Below the pieces are notes generated by a model. It was not told the origin of the DNA. It searched no databases and saw only the letters and a list, made by a program, of their open reading frames with translations. 47,008 nucleotides of DNA from Thioalkalivibrio sulfidiphilus (GTDB taxonomy: Bacteria; Pseudomonadota; Gammaproteobacteria; Ectothiorhodospirales; Ectothiorhodospiraceae): positions 1 through 47,008 of the forward strand of contig NZ_KB898944.1 of assembly GCF_000377945.1 (NCBI RefSeq), in the 5' to 3' direction. Positions 17,041-25,702 of the stretch are shown in pieces. How positions within the stretch are numbered: position 1 is the stretch's first letter; every line of letters starts with the position of its first letter. The position numbers and the translations under genes are program-made.

Positions 17041-18621
17041 TCACTCCAAATGTTCGTACGCAATCAGCGTCAGGAAATCCGCCAGTTCCTCCGCCTTCGT
17101 GATGTCCGCGAACAGCTTCGCGGCGAGTTGATAGTGGCCTGACGCGAAGGCCTCATCACCCACCTCCTGGCGGATCGTCTCCATCTCCTCGGGTATGAGT
17201 TGCTCGACCATCTCCAGGCTCACGCGCCGCCCGTCGTCCAGCACGCCGCCCGGATGGCGGATCCACTGCCAGATCTGGCAGCGGGAGATCTCGGCGGTGG
17301 CGGCGTCTTCCATGAGGTTGTGGATGGGCACCGCACCCCGCCCGCCCAGCCAGGCGGCCATGTACTGGATGGCCACGTTGATGTTGTTGCGCAGCCCCGC
17401 CTCGGTGATCGTGCCCTCGGGCACGGCGATCAGCTCATCCCGGGTGGGATCCACGTCGGGGCGTTGGCGCATGATCTGGTTGGCGTCGGGCATGTATTCG
17501 TTGAACACCGCCATGGCCACAGGCACCAGGCCGGGGTGTGCCACCCAGGTGCCGTCGTGGCCGTCCTTGACCTCGCGCTCCTTGTCGGCGCGCACCTTGG
17601 CGAATGCCGCCTCGTTGGCGGCCTCGTCACCACGCACCGGGATCTGCGCCGCCATGCCGCCCATGGCAAAGGCGCCGCGGCGGTGACAGGTCTTGATCAC
17701 CAGCTGGGAATAGGCGCGCATGAAGGGCACGGTCATGGTGACCTGGGCGCGGTCCGGCAGCAGGCGGTCGGGGTGATTCCGGAAGGTCTTGATGTAGCTG
17801 AAGATGTAATCCCAGCGGCCGCAGTTCAGGCCGACGATGTGGTCCTTCAGTTCCCAGAGGATCTCGTCCAGCTCGAACACCGCCGGCAGGGTCTCGATGA
17901 GCACCGTGGCCTTGATGGTGCCGGCGGGGATGCCGAGGTGCTCCTGGGCAAACAGGAACACCTCGTTCCACAGCCGCGCCTCGGTGTGGGCCTGGAGCTT
18001 GGGCAGGTAGAAGTAGGGGCCGGTCCCCTGGTCCAGCAGGGTGCGGGCGTTGTGGAAGAAGTACAGGCCGAAGTCGAACAGGGCGCCGGGAATGGCGCGA
18101 CCGTTCACCCGCATGTGCTTCTCCGGCAGGTGCCAGCCCCGGGGGCGCACGATCAGCACCGCGGTCTGCGCATTGAGCGTGTAGTGCTTCCCCTCCGGGG
18201 AGGTGAAGTCGATGCTGCGGTTGACCGCGTCGCGCAGGTTCACCTGGCCCTCCAGGCCGTTGCGCCAGGTGGGGGAGTGGGCGTCCTCCAGGCAGGCCAT
18301 GAAGCATTTCGCGCCGCTGTTGAGCGCATTGATGAGCATCTTGCGGTCCGTGGGGCCGGTGATCTCCACGCGCCGGTCGCGCAGATCCTCGGGTATGGTG
18401 CCGACGGTCCAGTCGGCGGCGCGGATCTCCCGGGTCTCGGCCAGGAAGTCCGGCAGTTCGCCGGCATCGAAGCGGGCCTGGCGGGCCTTTCGGGCGGCCA
18501 GCAGGGCATCCACCCGGGGGGCGAAGTGCTCGTGCAGGGCCACCAGGAATTCCAGGGCCTCGGGGGTGAACAGGTCCTCGAAGCCCTCGATGGGGGCGGT
18601 GAAGCTCACGGCCTCGTGCAT
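17041..18621 (-). CDS. aceB: Malate synthase A
   Basis: This 526-residue enzyme condenses glyoxylate with acetyl-CoA to malate, completing the glyoxylate shunt. The family signature is clear: [20 protein letters not shown], the [11 protein letters not shown] segment, [17 protein letters not shown] containing the catalytic region, and [16 protein letters not shown]. An ideal AGGAGG ribosome binding site precedes the ATG. It is transcribed toward rraA and divergent from the LysR gene, which is a plausible regulator. Confidence 0.97.
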   Translation of the reverse strand: MHEAVSFTAPIEGFEDLFTPEALEFLVALHEHFAPRVDALLAARKARQARFDAGELPDFLAETREIRAADWTVGTIPEDLRDRRVEITGPTDRKMLINALNSGAKCFMACLEDAHSPTWRNGLEGQVNLRDAVNRSIDFTSPEGKHYTLNAQTAVLIVRPRGWHLPEKHMRVNGRAIPGALFDFGLYFFHNARTLLDQGTGPYFYLPKLQAHTEARLWNEVFLFAQEHLGIPAGTIKATVLIETLPAVFELDEILWELKDHIVGLNCGRWDYIFSYIKTFRNHPDRLLPDRAQVTMTVPFMRAYSQLVIKTCHRRGAFAMGGMAAQIPVRGDEAANEAAFAKVRADKEREVKDGHDGTWVAHPGLVPVAMAVFNEYMPDANQIMRQRPDVDPTRDELIAVPEGTITEAGLRNNINVAIQYMAAWLGGRGAVPIHNLMEDAATAEISRCQIWQWIRHPGGVLDDGRRVSLEMVEQLIPEEMETIRQEVGDEAFASGHYQLAAKLFADITKAEELADFLTLIAYEHLE

Positions 18622-18693
18622 GGTGGTTCCTCCTGCCGTCGGTCGGCTTATTCTGGTTTGTGGTTCGACCTAAGGTAGAAAACCCGCCACTAT

Positions 18694-18710
18694 TTGACTA
18701 GCTTATTCAA
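18694..18710. promoter_or_regulatory. LysR-type dyad in the aceB-lysR divergent region
   Basis: TTGACTAGCTTATTCAA is a partial dyad (TTGA-N-TA-NNN-TA-N-TCAA) that contains the T-N11-A pattern bound by LysR regulators. It lies between the divergent aceB and lysR genes in the most AT-rich stretch of the area, so it is a candidate autoregulatory site. Confidence 0.5.
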
Positions 18711-18727
18711 CCTATACTGACTATTAA

Positions 18728-18737
18728 ATTGATCAAT
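18728..18737. promoter_or_regulatory. Perfect 10 bp palindrome ATTGATCAAT upstream of lysR
   Basis: This palindrome lies 14 bases before the LysR start codon, where regulator binding could repress its translation or transcription. It may be a second half of the LysR operator region. Confidence 0.35.
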
Positions 18738-18751
18738 GAGGCTGGCAGCCC

Positions 18752-19765
18752 ATGAGCCGATCCGCCGCGCCCCCCGCCACCCCCAACCGCCTGCGCCAGC
18801 TGCGTGCCTTCTGCCAGGCGGCCCAGACCGGCAGCATCTCCCGGGCCGCCGAGCGCCTGTGCGTGAGCCAGCCCTCGGTGTCCCTGCTGATCAAGGGGCT
18901 GGAGCAGGACCTCAACGTGCTGCTGTTCGAGCGCCGCGGCCCGCGCATCGAACTGACCGCGGCCGGCCAGGTGCTGCTGGAGACCAGCCTGCCCCTGGTG
19001 GAGGGCATGGACCACCTGCCGGAGGTGTTCGCCGCGCGCCTGGGTGAGGCGGGGCAGGGCAGCCTGGACCTGGCGGCGGGGGAATCCACCATCCTTTACC
19101 TGCTGCCCGAGTACGTGAAGCGTTTCAGCGAGCGTTACCCGGCGGTGAAGCTGCACCTGCACAACGTCACCGGCCGGGACGGACTGAAGATGCTGCGCGC
19201 GGGCGAGGTGGACTTCGCCGTGGGCTCCATGATCGACGTGCCCGAGGACATGCACTACCACCCCATCTTCACCTACGAGCCCATGCTCATCACCGCCCTC
19301 AACCATCCCCTGGCGAAGAAGAAGAAGGTGAGCCTGGAGGACGTCTCCCCCTGCGGCCTGATCCTGCCGCCGCGGCATCTCTCCACCTGGTCCATCGTGG
19401 ACCTGGTGTTTCATCAGCACGGCCTGGATTACCACGTGGTGCTGGAGGCCGGCGGCTGGGAGGTGATCAAGAAGTTCGTGGAACTGGACATGGGCGTGTC
19501 CATCGTCACCAGCATCTGCCTGACCGGCGAGGAGAAGCTGGCCGCCATTCCGCTGAGCGACTATTTCCCCAAGCGCACCTACGGCGTGGTGATGCGCAAG
19601 GGCAAGTTCCTGTCACCCCAGGCCTGCTCCTTCCTGGAGCTTATGGATCCGGATTTCACCCGCTGCCGGCATGCCGACCAGATGCGCATGCTGGGCACGG
19701 GCCGCGTCGCGGACATGGTGGAGCAGAGCGTCGATTTCACCGGTCACGACCGCTCCTACCCCTGA
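18752..19765 (+). CDS. LysR-family transcriptional regulator, probable aceB regulator
   Basis: This 337-residue protein has an N-terminal winged helix-turn-helix (LRAFCQAAQTGSISRAAERL then VSQPSVSLLIKGLEQDL) and a LysR substrate-binding domain (residues about 100-310). The architecture is normal, with a slightly long C-terminal tail. It is transcribed divergently from aceB, the usual arrangement for a LysR protein controlling its neighbour. The inducer is unknown. Control of the glyoxylate shunt is inferred from position only. Confidence 0.9.
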   Translation: MSRSAAPPATPNRLRQLRAFCQAAQTGSISRAAERLCVSQPSVSLLIKGLEQDLNVLLFERRGPRIELTAAGQVLLETSLPLVEGMDHLPEVFAARLGEAGQGSLDLAAGESTILYLLPEYVKRFSERYPAVKLHLHNVTGRDGLKMLRAGEVDFAVGSMIDVPEDMHYHPIFTYEPMLITALNHPLAKKKKVSLEDVSPCGLILPPRHLSTWSIVDLVFHQHGLDYHVVLEAGGWEVIKKFVELDMGVSIVTSICLTGEEKLAAIPLSDYFPKRTYGVVMRKGKFLSPQACSFLELMDPDFTRCRHADQMRMLGTGRVADMVEQSVDFTGHDRSYP

Positions 19766-19814
19766 AAAAAAATGTCAGAATGACGAACGAGCTCATGCGC
19801 CCCTGGACCTGCCC

Positions 19815-20570
19815 ATGATGAAAGTACAGGTACACCACAAGGACAGTCTGATCGCCGTGCAGGCGCTCCCACCCGGCACGACCCGCATCGGGCGCAAGGA
19901 AGACAATGACATCGTGCTGCCCGACCGGACCGTGAGCGGGCACCATGCGCGCATTCACCACGCCTACGGCCTGGCAGTGCTCGAGGACCTGGGCAGCACC
20001 AACGGCAGCTCCGTCAATGGCAAGCGCGTCACCCGCCGTGCCCTGGAGAACGGCGACATCATCGTCATCGGCAATTGCCAGTTGCGCTTCGAGACCGATG
20101 AGAAGGTGCGTACTGACGAGCCGGAGACCCAGGACAGCGGGCCGCCCACCCAGATCCTGCGCGTGAACACGCCCGGGATGCCCCCCGGCCCCGTGGGCGG
20201 GAAGGCCACCCAGCACATCCGCAAGCTGCGCGCCGGTGTCTCGTCCGATCCGGCGGAACTCTCCCTGCGCCTGCGCTTCATGAGCGGCCGCAACCAGGGC
20301 CGGCATCTCGATCTCATCAATACCGTCACTGCCCTCGGCCAGCCGGGGCAGGAGGTGGTGGCGCTGGTGCGCGAGGCTGGCGGACTGATGCTTCGGGTCA
20401 TCGAGGTCAACGAGGGCCTGGTGCTGGTCAACGGCGAGGTCGTGGCCGGCGGCACGCGCGCACTCAAGCATCACGACATCATCCAGCTGGGTGAGGTGCG
20501 CATGATGGTGCTCTTCGAGCATCCCATCGCCGCCATGGAAAAGGGCACCGAGGACTGGTCCCTGGATTAA
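19815..20570 (+). CDS. FHA-domain protein
   Basis: This 251-residue protein begins with a canonical forkhead-associated domain at about residues 18-95: RIGRKEDNDIVLPD, SGHHARI and LGSTNGSSVNG. The phosphothreonine-binding G-R, S-x-x-H and N-G residues are all present. The C-terminal half (about 145-240) looks like a second, degenerate FHA-like sandwich with GLVLVNGEVV, without the conserved GR and SxxH. Its partner kinase or pathway is not in the window. The start at MMKVQVHHK was chosen because the longer upstream frame lies in the tail of the lysR gene. Confidence 0.88.
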   Translation: MMKVQVHHKDSLIAVQALPPGTTRIGRKEDNDIVLPDRTVSGHHARIHHAYGLAVLEDLGSTNGSSVNGKRVTRRALENGDIIVIGNCQLRFETDEKVRTDEPETQDSGPPTQILRVNTPGMPPGPVGGKATQHIRKLRAGVSSDPAELSLRLRFMSGRNQGRHLDLINTVTALGQPGQEVVALVREAGGLMLRVIEVNEGLVLVNGEVVAGGTRALKHHDIIQLGEVRMMVLFEHPIAAMEKGTEDWSLD

Positions 20571-20772
20571 GGTCCCTTGTGCCGAATCATGCCTCGTGAT
20601 GGTGCGTCCTGCGCACTGATCGGGCATATCCGCCAGGCGGTTGTGCGCTCGCCATACCTTGAAGATGCAGCGGGAACAGGCATCAATGCTGTTATCGGTG
20701 CCTGATATTTGTGCCTTCGTGCCGTGATGAACGCATCCGGGTCTGTCGGCCGCCGATTCCCCTAAAAAATAC

Positions 20773-20788
20773 TGGTTCGGTTCTTGCT
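20773..20788 (+). promoter_or_regulatory. Sigma-54-type promoter candidate
   Basis: TGGTTCGGTTCTTGCT matches the -24/-12 pattern TGGCACG-N4-TTGCW with GG and GC ten bases apart. It lies about 75 bases upstream of the next ATG. No activator site was identified. Confidence 0.45.
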
Positions 20789-20860
20789 TTGCTGATGGGT
20801 TGTGATGCCTGTACCCGGCATCCAAACCCGGATTCCAACCGCACAGGGCCAGACCAGACC

Positions 20861-21295
20861 ATGACCGACCTGCACCTCTCCCCCGAAGCCATGCGACTCA
20901 TGATCCAGCTGCGGCGCCTGCTGGCCTCGGATCACGATGTGCACGTGGACATGGCGGCAGAGCAGCCCTGGGTGCAACTGTTGGACGCCACCCGTGAATG
21001 TCGTGATCGCAAGGCGGATATGATGGCCGAGGCGGTGTGCGACGCGCTCAGTCGGAGCAACCCGGACTCGCTGGTGGACGCGCTGCGCGCGCGCCTGCGC
21101 CCCGGTTTCAGCCCGCCCCTGCACGAGCGGCAGGTGGGTTTTCGTCCTGGCAAGGTCTACCGGGGGCAGCGGGTACGCGACGAGCAGCCCTCGGCGCCCT
21201 CGCCCGGGGCCGCTCCTGTCGCGCCTGAGCCTGAGCAGCCGGATGCACCGCCGCGCCGCGTACTGGTCTATCGGGGACAGAAACGGGTGGTGTGA
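20861..21295 (+). CDS. Hypothetical protein with two VYRGQ motifs
   Basis: This 144-residue soluble protein has a helical N-terminal half (LHLSPEAMRLMIQLRRLLAS) and a proline-rich linker. The motif VYRGQ occurs twice, once near residue 105 and once near the C-terminus (RVLVYRGQKRVV). No known family was recognised. The ATG was chosen as the first start after the candidate sigma-54 promoter. The duplicated motif suggests a binding peptide, but no function is assigned. Confidence 0.6.
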   Translation: MTDLHLSPEAMRLMIQLRRLLASDHDVHVDMAAEQPWVQLLDATRECRDRKADMMAEAVCDALSRSNPDSLVDALRARLRPGFSPPLHERQVGFRPGKVYRGQRVRDEQPSAPSPGAAPVAPEPEQPDAPPRRVLVYRGQKRVV

Positions 21296-21423
21296 GCCGT
21301 GCCGGGACAGTGACCGTGCGTGGCTGAAGCATCCGTCACCCGACGGGGCAGATCTTTGGGCTCACGGGTGACAGCCCTTGCGCGCGGTTATACTCAGGCG
21401 GTCATGGGCTGCCGGGGTTATTC

Positions 21424-21969
21424 ATGGACTCTTTCAACCGGACTTCTCGCGTGCTCGTCGCCTTGCTGCTGACTTCGCTGCTGCCGGGCGCGGCAGTCGC
21501 GGCCGATGAGGGTCGTTTCCAGGTGCTGGACGATGCGGTCGTGCTCGATCGCCAGACGGGGCTGATGTGGATGCGTTGCAGCCTGGGCCAGCGCTGGGAG
21601 AACGGGCGCTGTGCCGGCACCCTCGGCGAGTACAGCTGGGACGCGGCCCGTGCCGCGGGCACGGGCTTCAGTCACGCCGGTTTCGATGACTGGCGTCTGC
21701 CAGAGATCGACGAGTTGCGCAGTCTGATCCGCTGTTCCGAGGGCATGGATGGCGAGGGCCGGGAGGCGCGTTGCCGTGCCGGTTCTGCCATGCCCACCAT
21801 CGATACGGATCTCTTTCCCGATACCCCGGACGGCTACTACTGGTCCGCCACGCCGTTTCGCGGCGATCCGCGTCATGCCTGGATCGTGCTGTTCCGCGAT
21901 GGCGGCGCTTACGACGGGTATGACCGGGACTGGGATCATCACGTGCGGCTGGTGCGCGAAGTGCGCTGA
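21424..21969 (+). CDS. Secreted DUF1566 (Lcl C-terminal domain) protein
   Basis: This 181-residue protein has a signal peptide (about residues 1-27, ending GAAVAA) followed by a DUF1566 domain. The domain is recognised by VLDRQTGLMWMRCSLGQRW, the WDAA helix, FDDWRLPEIDELRSLI, and a final YYWSATPF ... VRLVREVR. The family is common among surface and exported proteins, with no defined biochemistry. Three cysteines could form disulfides. A compound octad repeat begins 13 bases after its stop. Confidence 0.87.
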   Translation: MDSFNRTSRVLVALLLTSLLPGAAVAADEGRFQVLDDAVVLDRQTGLMWMRCSLGQRWENGRCAGTLGEYSWDAARAAGTGFSHAGFDDWRLPEIDELRSLIRCSEGMDGEGREARCRAGSAMPTIDTDLFPDTPDGYYWSATPFRGDPRHAWIVLFRDGGAYDGYDRDWDHHVRLVREVR

Positions 21970-21982
21970 ATTCAAAGGACTG

Positions 21983-22206
21983 CTCTCTCGCGGAGGCGCG
22001 GGGGCGCGGAGAAAGACAAGACGATCTCTCGCCAAGACGCTAAGACGCCAAGAAATTATTTTGAATGGCTCTCTCCGTGTCCCCGTGGCCCCGTGAGAGA
22101 AAATTGGTTTTCTCCCGGATCAAGTCAAAACCCCGTCCTCTCACGGAGCCACGGGGACACGGAGGAAAGATTCAAAGCGCTTTTCCCCGCGCCTCCGCGA
22201 GAGAAT
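21983..22206. repeat. Compound octad palindrome, copy 1 (families B, C, A nested)
   Basis: The outer arms are family B (TCTCTCGCGGAGGCGC ... GCGCCTCCGCGAGAGA). Next inward is one family C array (TCTCGCCAAGACGC), and the core is a family A inverted pair of about 28 bases around TTGGTTTTCTCCCGGATCAA. The whole is a nested palindrome of about 220 bp. It is nearly the same as the copy at 22532-22762. Confidence 0.9.
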
Positions 22207-22264
22207 CATCCTTTCAACGTTCAAGATAGATGACGAACGCGCGCCGATGCCGTAGGCTCGACCC

Positions 22265-22519
22265 ATGCGCGGACTTGTCCCTCCCGATCCCGAAACCGGC
22301 GTCTCCATGCCCCGCTACGCGGTGGTGTACATGCCGGCCCGTGCGCGCAAGCGTTTTCCCGCCGGTTGCGTGCAACTGATGGAGTCCGCGGAGGCTGCCC
22401 TGAATGCCGCCGATCCCGCCGCCCGGCAGTTCGCCGCCCAGGTGCTCGGCCCCTCCAAGTCCTCGGAGGGGCAGTACCTCTACTACCTGCTGGAATGGCT
22501 CGATCCGGCTGCGCCCTGA
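22265..22519 (+). CDS. Small hypothetical protein between two copies of a compound repeat
   Basis: This 84-residue soluble protein has a YAVVYMPARARKRFPAGCVQ segment and an ALNAADPAARQFAAQVLGPS helix, with one cysteine. No family was recognised. Translation could instead start at the internal ATG giving MPRYAVVYM. The gene is bracketed by two direct copies of the same nested palindromic repeat, which is unusual and suggests that gene and repeat may have moved or been duplicated together. Confidence 0.55.
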   Translation: MRGLVPPDPETGVSMPRYAVVYMPARARKRFPAGCVQLMESAEAALNAADPAARQFAAQVLGPSKSSEGQYLYYLLEWLDPAAP

Positions 22520-22531
22520 TCCGGAAAGGCT

Positions 22532-22762
22532 CTTCTCTCGCGGAGGCGCAGAGGCGCTGAGAAAAACAATGCGATCTCTCGCCAAGACGCCAAGATGCGA
22601 AGAAATTATTTCGAATGGCTCTCTCCGTGTCCCCGTGGCTCCGTGAGAGAAAATTGGTTTTCTCCCGGATCAAGTCAAAACCCCGTCCTCTCACGGAGCC
22701 ACGGGGACACGGAGGAAAAATTCAAAGCGCTTTTCCCCGCGCCTCTGCGCCTCCGCGAGAGA
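22532..22762. repeat. Compound octad palindrome, copy 2
   Basis: It has the same nested architecture and orientation as the copy at 21983-22206, and by eye it is close to 90% identical to it. The central loop and family A arms are identical for long stretches. Differences concentrate in the octad counts of the outer B arms and in the C array. It follows the small gene by 12 bases. Confidence 0.9.
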
Positions 22763-22847
22763 ACAGGCTCTTGCACTCATCGCAGGGGCTCCCGCACGGT
22801 CCCGGTTTCGTTATAGTGCCGCCAGGTCAGAGCACAGGATCAAGACC

Positions 22848-23033
22848 ATGAATACACTGCCCTGGTATGCGGCCGGTCTCGGCGCGGCCCTGTTGTGGGG
22901 GATCCACTATCCCCTGTTCGTGGTGCTGTTCACCTGGCTCCTGTTTCGCCAGGTGCATGTCACGCCCAGCGCCGCCATCGGCGGCGTGCTGGTGATGGCG
23001 GGTGCGGCGCTGATCATCTGGAATCATCCCTGA
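22848..23033 (+). CDS. Small two-helix membrane protein resembling an internally deleted EamA transporter
   Basis: This 61-residue protein opens with WYAAGLGAALLWGIHYP, like the first helix of EamA/DMT transporters. It then passes directly into LLFRQVHVTPSAAIGGVLVM and AGAALIIW, like the last two helices of the same family. Full-length members are about 280-300 residues. Either it is an in-frame deletion product or a genuine small membrane protein. The start has a weak upstream purine stretch. Confidence in a functional product is moderate. Confidence 0.6.
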   Translation: MNTLPWYAAGLGAALLWGIHYPLFVVLFTWLLFRQVHVTPSAAIGGVLVMAGAALIIWNHP

Positions 23034-23115
23034 GTCAGGGCAACGGCGGGTTTCCAGGGCGGCCCCGGTCCGGGATAATCGGTCCCGCACATTCACTCAT
23101 ATCGAGGACAGACAT

Positions 23116-23397
23116 ATGGCCATGGCAAGCGCCCGCCACCTGCTGGTGGACTCCGAGGAACTCTGCAACGAACTGAAGGCCCGCATCGAGGCTGGCGAGG
23201 ATTTCGCCGCCCTGGCCAAGGAATACTCCTCCTGCCCCTCCGGGCAGCAGGGCGGTGAGCTGGGCCGATTCGGCCGCGGCCAGATGGTGCCGGAGTTCGA
23301 CCGGGTGGTGTTCTCCGCACCGGTAAACACCGTGCAGGGGCCGGTGAAGACCCAGTTCGGTTATCACCTGCTGGAGGTCACCTCCCGGCAGGATTGA
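23116..23397 (+). CDS. ppiC: Parvulin-type peptidyl-prolyl isomerase C
   Basis: This 93-residue protein has exactly the length of E. coli PpiC and the same motifs: SARHLLV, FAALAKEYSSCPSGQQGGELG, GQMVPEFDRVVF and TQFGYHLLEV. It is a single-domain cytoplasmic rotamase acting on proline peptide bonds. No signal peptide is present. A rho-independent terminator follows directly. Confidence 0.96.
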   Translation: MAMASARHLLVDSEELCNELKARIEAGEDFAALAKEYSSCPSGQQGGELGRFGRGQMVPEFDRVVFSAPVNTVQGPVKTQFGYHLLEVTSRQD

Positions 23398-23418
23398 ACC
23401 TGCAGGTTCCGCATGACG

Positions 23419-23451
23419 AGCCCGGTCGATGCATGTCGGCCGGGCTTTTTT
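23419..23451 (+). terminator. Rho-independent terminator of ppiC
   Basis: The stem AGCCCGG/CCGGGCT encloses an inner CGA-TGCATG-TCG hairpin and is followed by six T. It begins 21 bases after the ppiC stop. Confidence 0.88.
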
Positions 23452-23456
23452 GTTTC

Positions 23457-23558
23457 TCAGCCTTGCGCCTGATAATCGCCGGCCCGCGCGCGGCTCAGCG
23501 CCCAGATCCCCAGTGCCGGTCCCGGCAGCAGGAGCCAGCGGTTGTTGTGCGTGCTCAT
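23457..23558 (-). CDS. Possible small membrane peptide (33 aa)
   Basis: A short frame encodes a peptide containing RWLLLPGPALGIWAL, a possible membrane segment, and ending DYQAQG. It has no clear ribosome binding site and no recognisable family. It is listed only because it is the sole frame of note on the minus strand between ppiC and the lipoprotein gene. It could be spurious. Confidence 0.2.
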   Translation of the reverse strand: MSTHNNRWLLLPGPALGIWALSRARAGDYQAQG

Positions 23559-23616
23559 GGTGTGTTCAGGCGCCGCTGCCTATGATCGTCATGGACGGTT
23601 GAACGGAGGTGGAACG

Positions 23617-23922
23617 ATGCTGTTGAAAAGAATGGCCGCGTTACTGGCCGTGCTCCTGCTGCTCGCGGCCTGTGCCCAGATGCGGTCCCAGGGTGGCGAG
23701 GCCGTCCTGCCCGAGCCTCGCGGCGGGTTCGTCACGGACATGGCCGCCTTCGAGCAATTCATCGCCACGCGCCCGCGCCCCGAGGACTTCCGCAGGGTCT
23801 ATCCGGACGTGCTGCTGGTGCTGCCCGGCGACATCGCCACCCGGGAGTACCGCATGAACAACAGCCGCTACTTCGCAAGCCTGGATGAGGCGGGGCGCAT
23901 CACCGGCGGCCAGTTCCAGTAA
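23617..23922 (+). CDS. Small lipoprotein
   Basis: This 101-residue protein has a lipoprotein signal peptide with lipobox LLAAC at about residues 15-19. The mature part is short, with a DFRRVYPDVLLVLPGDIATR segment and a C-terminal ASLDEAGRITGGQFQ strand. GGAGGTGG lies upstream of the ATG. No family was recognised. It is probably anchored to the inner leaflet of the outer membrane. Its stop is only four bases from the stop of the convergent MscS-type gene, the one convergent junction here without a repeat. Confidence 0.8.
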   Translation: MLLKRMAALLAVLLLLAACAQMRSQGGEAVLPEPRGGFVTDMAAFEQFIATRPRPEDFRRVYPDVLLVLPGDIATREYRMNNSRYFASLDEAGRITGGQFQ

Positions 23923-23926
23923 GGCA

Positions 23927-25090
23927 TCAGCCGTTGCGCGGTGCGGGCGGCGTGCGTTCGTAGAGCGGCTCCATGACCGGCTTGAGCCCCTTGGCGTCGT
24001 CGATGAACAGCTGCAGGTGCGGGAAGGGGATCTCGATGCCGGCGGCGTCCAGGGCCTCCTTGATCTGCTCCAGCAGCTGCGCGCTGATGCGCGGCTGGAT
24101 GTCCATCTTGTCCGGGGTGATCCAGTACAGCACCCGCAGCTCCACAGAGGAGTCCGCCAGCTCCGAGGCGGACACCCCGGGCATCATGTCCGGCGCCTTC
24201 AGGACGTCCGGGTGGGCCTCGAGGATGGGCAGGATCACCTCGCGGGCGGCCTTGATGGATTCCTTGTAGGCGATGCCCACCGGGATGCGCACCCGGGTGG
24301 GACCCTCGGCGCTGAAGTTGATGATGTCCGAGGAGGCGACGCTGTCGTTGGGGATCATGGTGAAGATGTTGTCCCGGGTGCGCAGCCAGGTGGTGCGCAG
24401 GGCGATCTTCATGACCTTGCCTTCCTGGTCGTGGATCCTGACCCAGTCACCGATGCGAAACGGCCGCTCGATGAGGATGGTGATACCGGCGATGAAGTTG
24501 GACAGCGTGGACTGGGCGGCGAATCCCACTGCGAGCCCGACGATGCCGAGACCCGCCACCACCGAGAGGATGTCGAAGCCGAACTGGGCGAGCACCGTGA
24601 CGATGCCGAAGGCCACGATCAGCACCGAGACCACGTTGCGCAGCAGCTGCTCGATGGAGGGGTCCAGGTTGTAGCGCTGCAGCAGGGTGATGAGGATGCG
24701 CGTGACCACCGCCCAGGCCAGGTAGAACATGAGCGCGATGAGCGCCGCCTTGGCCACGGCGCCGAGCAGCTCGGTTTTCACCCCCAGCTGGGCCATGATG
24801 GCCAGGGCGGTAAGCAGGAAGAAGGCGTAGCGCAGACCGATGAGCAGGGGGTGGAGCACCGTCTCGGTGAGCCGGAAGCGGCGCAGGGTCACCTGCATCA
24901 GCCAGCGGATCAGCAGGTAGCCGGCGAGGAAGATGGTGATGAGGATGGCCGAGACGATGAGCTGGCTGGCGATCTTCGCCAGCAGGGCGGTGAAGTCCAC
25001 ATCCCCGGGGCCCAGCACGCTGAAGGTGTCCGACAGGCTTTGTCTGAGGGCCTGCAACAGGTCGGTGGTGAATCCGCTTTCCTGGTCCAA
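23927..25090 (-). CDS. MscS-family mechanosensitive channel
   Basis: This 387-residue protein has four to five membrane helices. The last is the glycine/alanine-rich pore helix (GLGIVGLAVGFAAQSTLSNF), followed by the beta domain (IERPFRIGDWVRI) and a C-terminal alpha/beta cage domain. It releases solutes on hypoosmotic shock, which fits a halophile. The only plausible start is TTG with GAGGGCAGG upstream. It is somewhat longer than E. coli MscS, with an extra N-terminal helix pair. Confidence 0.92.
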   Translation of the reverse strand: MDQESGFTTDLLQALRQSLSDTFSVLGPGDVDFTALLAKIASQLIVSAILITIFLAGYLLIRWLMQVTLRRFRLTETVLHPLLIGLRYAFFLLTALAIMAQLGVKTELLGAVAKAALIALMFYLAWAVVTRILITLLQRYNLDPSIEQLLRNVVSVLIVAFGIVTVLAQFGFDILSVVAGLGIVGLAVGFAAQSTLSNFIAGITILIERPFRIGDWVRIHDQEGKVMKIALRTTWLRTRDNIFTMIPNDSVASSDIINFSAEGPTRVRIPVGIAYKESIKAAREVILPILEAHPDVLKAPDMMPGVSASELADSSVELRVLYWITPDKMDIQPRISAQLLEQIKEALDAAGIEIPFPHLQLFIDDAKGLKPVMEPLYERTPPAPRNG

Positions 25091-25179
25091 TGTCCTGCCC
25101 TCGTGTGATGGGATCCGGTCGATAGCTTATCATTGTGCCCCTGCCCATCCCGCCCCGAAGGGCACGAGGTTTTTTCCGG

Positions 25180-25392
25180 ATGCTCAAGTTCCTCACATTG
25201 CTGGCCCTGATCTGGTTCGTCTGGTGGCGCGTACGGCGCTTCCTGTGGCACCGGCGTCTGCGTCGGGAGGGCCGGGAGATCCCCGTTGAGAAGGGGCCGC
25301 GCCCGATCACCCTGATGGCGGGCCTGCTGCTGGCGGTCTATGGCGGTTACATGCTCTGGCACCTGTTCAGTCTGAGCGGTTCGGGGGCCTGA
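25180..25392 (+). CDS. Small two-helix membrane protein
   Basis: This 70-residue protein has helices at about residues 3-18 (FLTLLALIWFVWWRV) and 45-65 (ITLMAGLLLAVYGGYMLW), separated by a strongly basic loop. No family was recognised. An ATG preceded by CGAGG was chosen. A 15-residue extension to an upstream start is possible but rich in proline and arginine. It is divergent from the MscS gene. Confidence 0.65.
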   Translation: MLKFLTLLALIWFVWWRVRRFLWHRRLRREGREIPVEKGPRPITLMAGLLLAVYGGYMLWHLFSLSGSGA

Positions 25393-25702
25393 GCACCCTC
25401 TTGGCCCGGACAATGCACCCAGGCGGCCGCCGGCCTGTCGAGGTGCCAGCGGTCTCGCACCCTGTCTCGTTTGCATGGGGCGGCCCTGGCCGCCTGCCGA
25501 CCGCGAACCTGCGGCTGATGGCGGGCACGGCCCGCCCTATGCTGTTCAGGAAGGCTGACAGGGAGAGACAGGCGCTGAGGTCACGATCATCGCGATCCCT
25601 GGTGCAATGTCCTGGCCAGGCATGCCGGCGGCGCCGGGAAGGTATAGAATGCCCGGTCCGGCGATTTGCCCCGGGATTCATGCGTATACACGAAGGTCAG
25701 CC
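25393..25702. other. Intergenic region, 310 bp
   Basis: No convincing gene was seen on either strand. Short inverted GC-rich segments such as GGCGGCCCTGGCCGCC and GGGCACGGCCCGCCC occur. A TATAGAAT about 55 bases upstream of the DUF3581 gene could be its -10 element. Confidence 0.4.
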
